Source of the DNA: Cocos nucifera
Taxonomy: Eukaryota > Streptophyta > Magnoliopsida > Arecales > Arecaceae
Length of the DNA: 64,000 nt
Direction: 5' to 3'
Assembly (NCBI GenBank): GCA_006176705.1
Contig: QRFJ01003034.1
Location: 1-64,000, forward strand
Part shown: positions 33,581 through 45,477 of the stretch, piece by piece
Numbering within the stretch: position 1 is the stretch's first letter
How the letters are laid out: every line of letters begins with the position of its first letter
Position numbers and translations under genes: made by a program
The notes under the pieces: generated by a model
What the model saw: only the letters and a program-made list of their open reading frames with translations
The model's database searches: none
What the model was told of the DNA's origin: nothing

Positions 33581-34830
33581 TCTAGTTAGAGTAGATAAAT
33601 GTTATTTTCCTGTAGACTTTCTCATACTTGACATGGAACCATCCCAAGAGCTGAACCAAAATCCCATAATTTTAGGACGTCCATTCTTAGCAACCGCGAA
33701 TGCCAATATCAACTGTAAAACGGGAGCTATGGATATTTCTTTTGGGAATCAAAAAGTAAGAATTAATGTTTTTAATACCCCAAAGTACACCCAAGAGGAG
33801 GAAGACTGCTTTGTAATCAATCAGATAGATGAAATAGTTGAATCTAATTCCTCCTTAGATTTACTACAAGATGATGAACCCACTGAAGATACTCAAACCC
33901 AGGAAGTAAATACCCTGCTTAATTTACCTCAACCATCACATTCATTACCTTGGTCAGTGAAAATTGAGCCCTTACCTGAGCGAAAAATTGAACCACTACG
34001 TCCTTCAATTCAGGCCCCACCACAACTTGAACTAAAACCTTTACCTGAATCACTTAAGTATGTATTTTTAGGATCAAAGAAAACCCTACCAGTAATAATT
34101 GCTTCCAACTTAACTACTGAACAGGAAAACCAATTGGTAAATATTCTTAAAAACATATAAAGAGGCCATAGGGTGGACCGTTGCCGATTTAAAAGGAATT
34201 AGTCCGTCAATATGCATGCACCATATTTATACAGAAGATAATGCCAAACCAACTCGAGAGATGCAAAGAAGGCTTAATCCTAACATGCAAGAAGTAGTCA
34301 AGAAAGAAGTAATTAAATGGTTAGATGCTGGAATTATTTATCCTATCTCTGACAGCCACTGGGTGAGTCCTACACAAGTTGTTCCAAAAAAATCTGGACT
34401 TACGGTTGTCCGCACTGAACATGGAAACTTAGTACCAACACGACTTTCCACTGGGTGGCGTGTCTGCATAGATTATAGAAAACTCAATACAACCACCCGA
34501 AAAGATCACTTTTCCTTACCCTTTATCGATCAAATCCTAGAAAGACTAGCAGGCCAACAATACTTTTGCTTTTTAGATGGATACTCGGGATACAATCAGG
34601 TAGCAATCTACCCAGGAGATCAAGAAAAGACCACCTTTACATGTCCTTATGGAACCTTTGCTTTTCGTAGAATGCCATTCGGATTATGTAATGCACCTGC
34701 AACTTTTCAACGGTGCATGATGTCAATATTTTCAGACATGATAGGAGATTTCTTAGAAATATTCATGGATGACTTTTCAGTCTTTGGAGAATCTTTTGAG
34801 AGTTGTCTCAACAATTTGAAGAAATATTAA
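33561..34830 (+). pseudogene. Gypsy B protease end and RT
   Basis: Frames 33561-34160 (ILGRPFLATANA, LKPLPESLKYVFLGSKKTLP) and 34216-34830 (VCIDYRKLN, FLDGYSGYNQ, FRRMPFGLCNAPATFQ, FMDDFSVFG). Here the GTFAFRRMPFG junction is intact, whereas A has an extra base, so B shows the original single-frame organisation. Frame breaks near 34150 (extra base in an A/T run) and 34826 (one A missing). Confidence 0.9.
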
Positions 34831-35868
34831 AACGATGTATTGAGGCTAATCTAGTGTTAAGCTGGGAAAAGAGCCACTTCATGGTTCAAAAAGGGATCGT
34901 TTTAGGACATATAGTATCCAAGAAAGGGATTGAGGTAGATAAAGCTAAAGTTGAACTAATTTCTAAACTTCCTCCTCCCACTTCTGTCAAACAAATTCGA
35001 TCTTTTCTTGGTCATGTAGGATTCTATCGTCGCTTCATCAAAGAGTTCTCTAAAATTTCTCGTCCTTTGTGTAATCTCCTTGCTAAGGATGTTTCTTTTA
35101 ACTTTGATGAAAATTGTCTTAAAGCTTATGAAATTTTAAAAGAAGCTGTGACCAAAGCTCCAATCATACAACCTCCTAATTGGTCACTACCTTTTGAAAT
35201 TATGTGCGATGCCTCAGATTTTGCCATAGGAGCTGTCCTAGGCCAAAGGGTAAACAAATGTCCTGTAGTGATCTATTATGCTAGTAGAACTCTGAATGAA
35301 GCACAAATGAATTATACCACCACTGAAAAAGAGTTGCTAGCCATTGTGTTTGCCCTAGAAAAGTTTAGATCATATTTATTAGGATCAAAAATCATAATTT
35401 ACTCGGATCATTCAGCCTTGAGATACCTGCTCTCAAAGAAAGATGCTAAACCCACGATTAATTAGATGGATTTTACTGTTACAAGAATTTGACATTGAAA
35501 TTCGAGATAAGAAGGGATCTAAAAATGTTGTAGCAGACCATCTGTCTAGGATCCTAGTGAAAGATAATGAACCTGTATCAATCAGAGAATCTTTTCCAGA
35601 TGAACAATTGTTAACAGTTTCACATACAAAGACTCCTTGGTTTGCAAATATTGTCAATTACTTAGTCATAGGACAAATTCCTGATGGCTGGTCTAAGAAT
35701 GAAAAGGATCGATTCTTTGCTCAAATCAAATATTATTTTTGGGAAGATCCTGAGCTTTTTAGAATTTGTGCTGATCAAATCATTCGTAGATGTGTTCCTG
35801 AATCTGAACAATGGAGTATCTTACAATTTTGTCATACTCTTGCTTGTGGAGGACACTTTTCTGGATGA
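34803..35868 (+). pseudogene. Gypsy B RNase H and integrase zinc-binding region
   Basis: Frames 34803-35465 and 35443-35868. RNase H residues CDASD, TEKEL, YSDHS and ADHLS are present. An extra C near 35452 shifts the frame. At 35866-35868 a CGA codon of A is TGA in B, inside the integrase zinc-binding domain right after HFSG; this is the one clear nonsense substitution not tied to a homopolymer. Confidence 0.9.
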
Positions 35869-36935
35869 AAAACTGCGGCCAAAGTGTTACAAAGTGGTTT
35901 TTATTGGCCAACATTATTTAAGGATGCCCATACTTTTAGTCAGGAGTGTTTTAAGTGTCAAGCCTTAGGGAATATTTCAAAGAAAGACATGATGCCTTTG
36001 AACCCCATTTTAGTGGTTGAAATTTTTGATGTATGGGGAATTGATTTTATGGGACCTTTTCCACCTTCCAATGGATTTGAATACATTTTGGTAGCTGTTG
36101 ATTATGTTTCTAAATGGATTGAAGCAATAGCAACTCGAACCAATGATCATAAAGTAGTCCTAAAATTTATTCAGAAGAATATCTTTTCTAGGTTCGGATT
36201 TCCACGTGCTATCATTAGTGACGGGGGTACCCATTTTACAAATCATCAATTTAGAACTTTATTACGAAAATATGGGGTGACACATAAGATAGCTACACCA
36301 TACCATCCGCAAACAAGTGGTCAGGTAGAAGTCTCTAATAGGGAAATCAAGAATATCTTACAAAAGACTATTAGGCCTGATCGAAAAGATTGGTCAGATC
36401 GATTGGATGATGCATTATGGGCCTATAGGACAGCTTATAAAACCCCCCATTGGAATGTCTCCCTATAGATTAATCTATGGAAAAGCATGTCACCTTCCGG
36501 TAGAACTTGAACATAAAGCATATTGGGCAATAAAATAATTAAATTTTAATTTAAACAAAGCTGGTTCCAATCGGATGTTACAATTAAGTGAATTAGAAGA
36601 ATTAAGGCAAGAAGCTTATGAAAATTCAAAAAATTTATAAGGAAAAAATGAAAGCCTTCCATGATAAACATATTTCAAGAAAAACCTTTGAGCCAAATCA
36701 ACAAGTCTGGTTATTTAACTCAAGGCTTCGATTATTTCCTGAAAAACTAAAATCCAGATGGGATGGACCTTATATATAGTTAATCATGTATTCCCACATG
36801 GTGCAATTAAACTCTATGATCCCAGGACTAAAAATTTTTTTAAGGTAAATGGCCAAAGGCTTAAACCATATATCGAAGGGATATCATTAACATCGAAAAT
36901 ATTGATCAAGTGCAATTAATAGAACCACAATGAAT
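35869..36935 (+). pseudogene. Gypsy B integrase core and C-terminal tail
   Basis: Frame 35884-36468 carries GIDFMGPF (D), ISDGGTHF (D) and TSGQVEVSN (E), and HPQTSGQ as in A. Extra C near 36447 shifts the frame. The in-frame TAA after AIK found in A is present here too (near 36536). The C-terminal tail LSELEELRQEAYENS continues with three more small insertions near 36632, 36775 and 36888. Confidence 0.88.
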
Positions 36936-37802
36936 TAAACTGCATCTTGTCTGGCTGAAGACAATAAACTTAGCGCTTATTGGGAGGCAACCCAATACTT
37001 CTTGAATCTAATTTATTTTTTCTTTTAGGCTAAGTTGGAGAACCAAAAAGTGGGAGAAGGATCATAAGCTTCAAGACCCATGCTAAATAAATAAACATAA
37101 TTTACACTCTTTTATTGAGGACAATGTCAATTCAGTTGGGTAAAAAAAAATATAAAATAATAATAATAATAATAATAAAAAATAAAACAATATATATATA
37201 CATATAAATAAATAAATCAATAAAAATAAAAATTAATAATAATAATAATAATAAAATAAATAAAATATTAAAAAAAAATTTTAAAAAAAATTAAATAAAT
37301 AAATAAAATAAAAATAATAAATAAATAATATATAATAAAACTATTAAAAAAAAAAATTTGAACAAACCATATTTTGGGAAAGAGAATCTTAAGCAAAATA
37401 AACTAGGACAAGTAATAAAGTTAGAAAGTATTAACTAATAATGGTAGCGAGTCAAAGAAGCAGATTATTTGGTCAGACCATTAGCAACCTACTTAGGTCA
37501 TTTAAAGGCTAACAGCACTTCTACTTGCACATGCACACTAATGAAGCACAGCAGGTGTTTGATTATAAGGCTAAATTGAGGATTCAATTATCACTAAAAA
37601 TTGATGGTTTATATATACTTCAATTAAAGAAACTTGAATTTAAGGAAAGAGCTACCTGCTTCTAAAAAAAAAAAAAAAAAAAAAAAGTGCAAAAAAATAG
37701 AGTATATGTGGATTGCCCTAAACTAGAACTTTGCACCTTAAATATAGAAGTTCACATCAAATGGTGAAGGGAAGGCCAGGATGCTCAGCACATTAAAAAA
37801 AA

Positions 37803-37840
<38 letters not shown>

Positions 37841-38310
37841 AAATAGAGTATATGTGGATTGCCCTAAACTAGAACTTTGCACCTTAAATGTAGAAGTTCA
37901 CATCAAATGGTGAAGGGAAGGCCAGGATGCTCAGCATAATTTTAAAAAAAAAAAAAAAAAAAAAAAGCAGTGTGAAAGCTACCTTAATTCATGCACTTAA
38001 CTTGGGAGTATATAGAAAACTAACCAAAATAGGTGATAAAAAGAAGATTCATTTGCCCTTTGAATCAACACCCAAATGCTAAGTTAGTATTCACGACACA
38101 AAGTGCTGAAAATCTTTAGATGAACTCTAAGAAAGTTTCTGATTAATCTGCCGTGAAATTTACTTCTGAAACTCAATACTTAGTTAGTGATACTGTCTAA
38201 ACTTTTGATCTTAAATCCTAGATTTATTCTTGTGAAGGAGGATCTCAACAAAATATGGTAATTGATCTAAACTAAATTCTTTCTTTACTCGAGGACGAGC
38301 AAAGCTTAAG
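36936..38310 (+). other. 3' untranslated region of Gypsy B
   Basis: Same order as in A: hairpin 36979-36996, AT-only microsatellite block 37141-37355, then the conserved non-coding part. Unlike A it has a tandem duplication: 37687-37794 and 37836-37936 are copies of the segment that is single in A (about 2885-2995), separated by an A tract. Confidence 0.8.
36979..36996 (+). other. Stem-loop after pol in Gypsy B
   Basis: ATTGGG-AGGCAA-CCCAAT, identical to the hairpin in A at 3717-3734. Confidence 0.6.
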
Positions 38311-38320
38311 TTGGGGGGTG
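38311..38320 (+). other. Polypurine tract of Gypsy B
   Basis: TTGGGGGGTG directly before the 3' LTR, preceded by CTCGAGGACGAGCAAAGC. Confidence 0.8.
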
Positions 38321-39967
38321 TGATGAGCATCATAAATTTACCAATAAAAGTATTAATTTATTAATTAATTAATATTAATTTTTAAAAATTAATAATCAAT
38401 TTATATATAATTTTTAAAAAATTCATATTTTTATTAATTAAAAAATTAATTAAAAAATAATAAAAAATAATAAAAATTAAAAAATAAAATTTTATTATCA
38501 ATAGAAAGAGCTCATTTTTTTGATCACAACAAAATAAATTTCAAGTAAAACATGGAGCTAAAATGGAAAAGATATGAATTTTTAAAAATATAAAATAAAT
38601 AAAAATTAAATAAAAAAAAAGAAAACGGCTCAGCCGGCTCCGCAAGCCGAGCCAAGCCAAGCCAGCCAAGCCAAGCCAAGCCATCAAAGCCGACTCAGCC
38701 ATTGAAGCCATCAGCCGGTCCACGATCCAGGCGTGGACCGCCAGCTCAGCAAAATTCCGGCGAATCAGAGATTGCCACGTGGTGGACCTAGACCCCTTAA
38801 AGGGTCTACAGAAATTTATCGCGGCTCACAAGGGCAATTCTGGTCATTTCACTTCGGATGACAGAAGCGTTGATTGGTTGCGGTGTGCGGTGCGGCCGGT
38901 CTACGCGGTCCATGGGAACAGTAATTGCGCGATCGGACGGCTGCGGTTGATTGCGGTTAAGATCGGACGGTCAGCATTTTTTTCGGTTGCCAATTTCACT
39001 CGGATCACCATCAATGGCAGCGCCTGATTCCAGCTTCGATCCGACGGTCCAGAATGCTCCCGGCATGGTGATCAGGACTCCCGAAGCGCGATTTGCGGCC
39101 AGATTTCCTCGATCAAGCGCGATCAACGGCCAGAATTTAATCCGACCCTGATCTGGGCTTGATAGGCATCCGATTTTGATGATTTTTGGAACCGTTGGAT
39201 TTCTATCGAATAGCCTGGATTTTACTAGATTTACCAGAGATCATAATAGAGTTATTTTTATTCAAATTTTATTCAAATTTTTATGATTACAAAGGGAATT
39301 AGTCCCATATTGCTTTTAGAAATAAATATCTACCTCTTCTAGCTCTATAAAAAGGATCCTAAGCCTCTAAGAAAGGAAGGAGGGTTGGAAGAGAAGCTAA
39401 GGTATAGGGTGGAAGTCAAGCTCGGGATTAAAGGTTGCTTCAAAGCTGCGGTGCTGCTGAGAAGAAGAGCCGGTCTTCTACGCCATCTTCATGCCTACGC
39501 CGATCTGCGATCTTCATCTAGTCTTTTTTTTTTTCCTTTAATTTTTTGTATTAAAATTCTGAATTTTCTTTAATTTCTTGTATTTAAATTCTGCATCTTA
39601 GTTTTAAATTTAATAAAGAAAGTTTCATTATTCTTTTCAATTCTAGCTCTTTAAATTATTTGTTCTTTATTGCTCTTTAATTTTACTATAAGTAGTTGCT
39701 AAGATCTAAATAGTAGATCTTAGTATCAAATTTATTTTTGCATAATTTAAATTCTATTTTTATTTATAGATCTATTTTTCGACTTTAATCTTTACTTTCT
39801 TTTCTTAAAAAAAAAAAAATCAAAGATTTTAGAAATAAATCATTGCCTCTCTATGGATTCGACCCGACTCACCACTTTCTTCATAATTTTTAATTAGTTT
39901 AAAAAGTAAAGAGTCGGATTTAAATTGATAAACACGGTGTCTTAACGATAGCATCGTGTCCCTATCA
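38321..39967 (+). repeat. 3' LTR of Gypsy B
   Basis: TGATGAGCATC...TCCCTATCA, 1647 bp. It matches the LTRs of A but with many more differences (roughly 5% by eye) than the two LTRs of A have between them. TATA box TATAAAAA at 39346-39353, dyad at 38789-38808, CCACGTGG at 38775-38782. Confidence 0.93.
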
Positions 39968-40900
39968 GACCACAGTTAAAATATGGTTATCCAAAAAATT
40001 CTCCATGAAAGACCTAAGAGAAACATCCTTCATTCTAGAAATTAAGATCTATAGAGATGGACCGAATAGGATGCTAGGTCATTCATAGAAGATGTACATA
40101 GAGGAAGTACTAAAGAGGTTTAGCATGAAAAATTCCAAGAGGGGTTTGGTACCCTTCAGACATGGCATTCATCTCTCCAAGAAGATGTGCCCTAGCACAC
40201 CTGAGGAGATAGAATGCATGAGCAAGATCCCTTATGCTTTAGCAATAGGGAGCCTCATGTATGCCATGTTATGTACACGGCCTGATATAGCCCATGCTGT
40301 GAGTGTCATGAGCAGATATCAATCAAATCTAGGTGAAGAACACTGGACTTCTATGAAATGTATCTTTAAGTACTTGAGAAGAACTAAGGATATGTTATTG
40401 GTTTTTGGTAATGGAGAACTCCAAGCCCAGGGGTATACAGACTCGAATTTTATGTCCAATATAGATGATCGAAAGTCAACATCTGGGAGTCTATTTGTGT
40501 GTAATGGTGGTGCTATTAGTTGGAAGAGTTCCAAGCAGACAGTGAGAGCGGATTCCACCATGGAAGCTGAGTACATCGCTGCGTTAGAAGCTACGAAGGA
40601 GGCATTCTGGTACAAAAAATTTACTGTAGAGGTCAGAGTGATGCCATCGGATGCCATTCCTCTATACTGTGACAACAATGACGCCATAGCCTTTGCTAAG
40701 GAGCCAAGGTCTCATTAGAAATTCAAGCACATCGAGCGACGATATCACCTCATCCGTGATTACCTCGAGAAAGGTTACATCAAGGTCAAGAGAGTCGATT
40801 CCATAAATAATGTGGTAGACCCACTCACAAAGCCATTGGGCCAGCAGAAGATCGAAGCGCATCTTGAGAAGATGGGACTTAGATTTGTAGCTAATTGACT
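39968..40900 (+). pseudogene. Copia RT C-terminal part and RNase H
   Basis: A leading piece in a broken frame (VKIWLSKKFSMKDLRETSFI) is followed at 40092-40718 by 208 residues: MYIEEVLKRFSMKNSKRG, YALAIGSLMYAMLCTRPDIA, then RNase H with GYTDSNF (D), STSGSLFVCNGGAISWKSSK, STMEAEYIA (E) and YCDNNDAIAFA (D). After a stop at 40718 the frame continues KFKHIERRYHLIRDY and DPLTKPLG to LEKMGLRFVAN at 40899. The YVDD motif belongs to the part missing from both halves. Confidence 0.92.
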
Positions 40901-40918
40901 TTAGGTCAAGTGAAAGTT
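40901..40918 (+). other. Copia polypurine tract region
   Basis: TTAGGTCAAGTGAAAGTT between the pol stop and the LTR; a degraded form of the AAGTGGGAGA-type tract usual before Copia LTRs. Confidence 0.5.
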
Positions 40919-43165
40919 TGTTAGATATGTGTGCCTTAGAAGCCAGAATTGGCTGACATTTATAAAACACATCTAAGGATAAAATTATAATTTTGACTAT
41001 AAATAATAAAATAGATTATTTTCTATCATAGTGTGTATTTAAAAGTATCTATGATACATCCTTTGAGTTTTAAGACATGAATTTTTATTATTAACTCATA
41101 AAATGCTCCCGACCACAGAATCATCATGAGGATGGTAATTGATCTAAAAGGTTGGTGTATGATCACTTCTTTAAGATAGATGAGTCTTGAGTCTATGGTG
41201 TAGAGACACTGAAGTGAGAGTATAAGTACTCGTTAGAGAATGAGAGCACTGAGCATGACCATCTCGAGCAGTCATGAGGAAGTTTACCTTCTCATCGATG
41301 ATTGGCTCGAAGCTGCAGTGGTGTGTTTGATTCTTTGACCTGAGGTGCATCGACAGTTTACCTTGAGGATGTTATAGTTTGACTACACTATAACTCGATC
41401 TCCTAGTCATTCAAAACTCTAAGGTGTATGTTGGCTATAGCATGTTCATTATAGGAATTGAACTGCACCAATAAGGGATCTATCTACCTCTGTAGATGAA
41501 GAGCAGCCCTATGATGATCATAAGAATCAAGTCCATAAGCCCATTGCTATGGCAGAGTGAAATGATAGAAAGAGCTTCTATTAGAGTTTTCACAACAGAC
41601 TTGAATCGAATGATTAATTCATATGATGGAAATTAGGGTTTGACGAGATCACCTTAACCCTAATCCGATCGGAGCTCAAGATAGAGGAACTTAATCACAT
41701 AGGTAATTGCACTGAGAGATTTATTTTTAGTTTTGATGGGTTGTCACCATATACTACTAGGTGTCACTGGTGAATTTTGGGAGCAATTAGAATGATTTGG
41801 ATGATCGATCATACTAGTTGTCTAAATTAGAAAAGTTCTGATCCATCGAAAGGTATTTCAATGATGTCAATGATAGAGATCATGACATATCCCATTACCA
41901 TATAGAACTAAACCTAATTGGGTTACACAAATAAGAGTTTGGATTTGGATATTATCAATTGGACTAATCCAGTTCAATTGATTTGAATAAGATTCAATTA
42001 GGTTCAAAAAAATCTGCTAGCACACGATTGAGCCTAATATTCTCCTTTAACAATCATTAAAAGTTATCTCGACTAAGCCAAATGTGTTTGGGCTCAGTCA
42101 AGAACCTTTACTTGGTCTGACTGGAGCTTGTCTAGGTTAGAAAAGAGTTGTCTTAATTTATGAGATAAATTTGAGATAACACCTGCCATTTTTTGTTACC
42201 TGCTAAATCTTGTCTTTTGACTTTGGTCAAATGTTGACCTTTGACACTTAGACATTTGCCATGTGTCATGCATCCATAGGAAAGAGTTTTGATCTTTGTC
42301 CCCATGCTAAAAGGAGAAAAGGGAGGGGGTGCATGCCTAGGGAGGCGTGCGCCTAAAGAGGATAGAGTTTGGAGTCCCATACGGATGGGACTCCAGTTAC
42401 TTGATGCATTCAACTTAGGTGGCGCCAAAGACTCATCTTTGACCAGTCTTGACGCCACCTAAGGAGGTTTGTGAGGAAGTCTAATCTGATTGGATCAGAT
42501 GATGTCATCCCACCAATTAGATTTAGATCTGATTACATAGAGAGCCATGATTGGCTGGGATGATGTGGCACTGCATGGTGCGGTAGGATCTATATAAATC
42601 CTATCTACGCCTAGGATTATGATGCTTGGACCTTTGCCCATGCCATATAGCCCCTCTCCTCTCTTCTCCATGCCTGCCTCTGATTCTCTCTCTCCTCTCC
42701 ACACCCAAAAAGTTTTGGACTTCAGTTTGGTGTGATCCAAGTAAGAGAAAGGTGACAAAAAAGGAAGAAGGCAGCACTGCTGCAAGAGACGACACCAGAT
42801 CTTCAAAAGATATTTTGAAGACCTTCAAGATCAGATCCAGATCTGATCTTTGAAGGATAGATTGAGAAGGAGGAGATCTCTAGATCTTGCCTAACTGGAT
42901 ATCGGTAGAGGCCAGGCGATTGCATGGCTACATCCAGAACCTCAGGCAAATAGTGGAATTATCATAGGATAATAGGATTACCCAATAACAAGATACAAAT
43001 TAAATTAGATTTAATTTATTTTTATTTTATTTTATTAGATTGATAAAATCAAATCTGAAAAGTCTCAGATCTAATTTAGATCTAAGAGAAAATTTTTTTG
43101 AAATATTTCTCTTGATCAAATCAAATCTGAACGAACCTGACCCGGGACACAGGATTTTTCCTTCA
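40919..43165 (+). repeat. 3' LTR of the split Copia element
   Basis: Starts TGTTAGATATGTGTGCC and ends TTTTTCCTTCA; 2247 bp against 2304 bp for the inverted partner at 16669-18972. TATA box TATATAAA at 42591-42598. Confidence 0.9.
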
Positions 43166-43170
43166 TTCTA
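43166..43170. other. Target-site duplication, right partner (TTCTA)
   Basis: Pairs with 18973-18977. Dropping one copy joins the Gypsy C reading frame exactly across the site. Confidence 0.85.
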
Positions 43171-44545
43171 TAGCCCTTGAGGATCATGAAAATACTACCT
43201 TCACCTGTCTATATGGAACCTTTGCCTGCAAATGCATGCCCTTGGGCTATGTAATGTACCAGCTACTTTTCAAAGATGCATGACTAGTAGCTTTTTAGAC
43301 ATGGTAGAAAGATTTCTTAAAATTTTCATGGATGATTTTTTCATCTTTGGATCTACCTTCTTCGAATGTCTATATCATCTTAGATTAGTTTTAGAAAGAT
43401 ATAAGAAGATGCATCTGGTTTTGAATTGGGAGAAATGCCAATTCATGGTTAAGGAAGGCATAGTCCTTGGTCATATAATTTTAAAATGAGGTATTAAAGT
43501 AGATAAAGCCAAGGTAGATTTAATTAAAAATCTTCCACCACCCAGATCAGTAAAAGAAATTCACTCTTTTCTTGGATATGCTAGTTTTTATAAATGATTT
43601 ATCAAGAATTTCAGCATAGTGGCTCGACCATTAACTAACCTATTAGCCAAAGATGTCAAATTTGACTTCACACTAGAATATCTTGAATCCTTTGAAAGTT
43701 TAAAGAAGAAATTAACCTTGGCCCCAATTATTCATCCATCTATATGGACTCAACCTTTTGAGCTCATGTGCGATGCATCTGATCATGTCATAGGAGCTGT
43801 TCTAGGTCAAAAGATAGATAAGCTACCTCGAGTAATCTATTATGCTAGCAGGATCTTAAATGAAGCATAGCTTAATTACTGAACTACTGAAAAGGAATTT
43901 TTAGCTATGGTATTTGCTTTCGAGGAATTTAGGTCCTACTTAGTGGATTCTCATATAATTATCTATATTGATCACTCAGCTATTAGGCACATTCTCTTAA
44001 AAAAAGATGCTTAGGCATGCCTAATTAGATGGATCCTACTTTTGCAAGAATTTGACCTAGAGATCAAGGATAAGAAAGGTACAAAAAATGTAGTGGCAGA
44101 TCATTTATCAAGTTTAGCAATCACACCAATTGAGAATATATGTATTAATAAGTCCTTCCCTAATGAACAATTATTGTCAGTAACATCAGAACCATGGTAT
44201 GCTGACATAGTAAATTTTTTAGCCACCTGCCAAATTTTTATACACTGGACCACTCAGGATAAGAACAAAATTTTTTCTCAAGTAAAATATTTTATTTGGG
44301 ATAATCCATATTTAGTCAAACAATGTTGTAACCAAATCATAAGAAGATGTGTCCCTGATAATGAAGTTAGGAGCATTTTATCTTTTTCCCATGATCAAGC
44401 TTGTGGTGGTTATTTTGGAGCTAAAAAGACTACAGCTAAAATACTCCAATGTAGATTTTATTAGCCTAACATATTTAGAGATGCCCATGAATACTATTAA
44501 AGGTGTGTTAGGTGTTAAAAAATAGATTGGATCATAAAGAAAGAT
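43166..44545 (+). pseudogene. Gypsy C RT, RNase H and integrase zinc-binding remains
   Basis: Begins IALEDHENTTFTCLYGTFA, then in frames 43232-43489 and 43619-43870 the RT catalytic IFMDDFFIFG, VKEGIVLGHI, and RNase H CDASDHVIGAVLGQ. 44042-44464 carries LQEFDLEIKDKKGTKNVVAD and the integrase zinc-binding segment ACGGYFGAKKTTAK. Stops occur after IILK, within FYK-F, after NEA and elsewhere, mostly one-step changes from coding codons. Confidence 0.9.
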
Positions 44546-45477
44546 ATGATGCCTATGAATCCAATTTTAACTGTGGAAATTTTTGATGTATGGGGAATAG
44601 ACTTTATGGGACCTTTATCAAAATCTTTTGGAAATGAATACATATTAGTAGCCGTTGATTATGTAACCAAGTGGGTAGAGGTAGTTCTATACAATATCAA
44701 TGATAGTAGGATTGTTATCAAATTTCTTAAAGAAAATATCCTATCTCGATTTGGTACTCCTAGAGCTATTATCAATGATCGTGGAACATACTTCTGCAAT
44801 CGATCCTTTGCATCACTGATGAAGAAGTATAATATTACCCATAAACTGGCCACATCCTATCAGCCACAGACGAGTGGGCAAGTTGAAGTTTCTAATCACC
44901 AAATCAAGTTGATTTTAGAGAAGACAATAAGTACAAATAGAAAAGATTGGTCTTTAAAATTAACAAATACACTATGGGCATATCGCACAGCTTTCAAGAC
45001 CAACTTAGGAATGTCTCCATATAGGCTTGTATTTGATAAAGCATGTCACTTGATGGTGTAATTGGAACATAGGATAATGTGTGCCATTAAACAACTGAAC
45101 ATGAATTTGGATGTAGCCGGTGATCTGAGAAAATTATAAATTAATGAACTTGAGGAAATTAGGAATGAATCCTATGAAAATGCCAAAATTTATAAAGAAA
45201 GAAATAAAGCTTTTCATGACCAAGTAATTAATAGAAAATTTTTTATACTTAGATAAAAAGTTTTTTATATAATTCTAGCCTGCACCTATTTTCGGATAAA
45301 TTAAGATCTGGATGGATTGGACTGTATGTTGTTAAGAAAGTCTTCTCACATGGGGCCATAGAAATTGAAAACTCAAGTAATATTATTATTTTTAAAATTA
45401 ATGGACAATGACTGAAACCATTCTTAGAATTATCCACTGAATCTAATGATCTTTATGAACTAATTTATTTGGATTAA
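44546..45477 (+). pseudogene. Gypsy C integrase core and tail
   Basis: 171-residue frame 44546-45061: VWGIDFMGPLSKSFGNEYIL (first D), IINDRGTYFCN (second D), TSGQVEVSNHQIKLILEKT (E). GMSPYRLVFDKACHL follows. The tail (INELEEIRNESYENAKIYKE-like) runs to about 45470 with several stops. Confidence 0.9.

Larger units (their letters stand above)
32644..39967 (+). mobile_element. Gypsy element B, second copy of A's family, 5' end missing
   Basis: Plus-strand copy that begins at the gag linker, corresponding to about 8060 in A, and runs through protease, RT, RNase H, integrase, 3' untranslated region and 3' LTR (38321-39967). The 5' LTR, leader and gag N-terminal half are absent and would lie in or beyond the gap. 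The coding part is nearly identical to A but carries about ten one-base insertions or deletions, most in homopolymers. It is followed by Copia RT at 39968. Confidence 0.92.
39968..43165 (+). mobile_element. Copia element, 3' half (RT C-terminus, RNase H, 3' LTR)
   Basis: Plus-strand remainder of the Copia element whose 5' half is at 12041-18972 on the minus strand. It starts inside RT directly after the Gypsy B LTR and ends with an LTR. The outer flank TTCTA (43166-43170) is the reverse complement of the flank of the other half. The five bases next to the Gypsy LTR (GACCA) match neither side of Gypsy A. Confidence 0.9.

Noticed and set aside
40319..40687. 122-residue minus-strand frame
   Set aside because: Shadow of the Copia RNase H frame on the plus strand.
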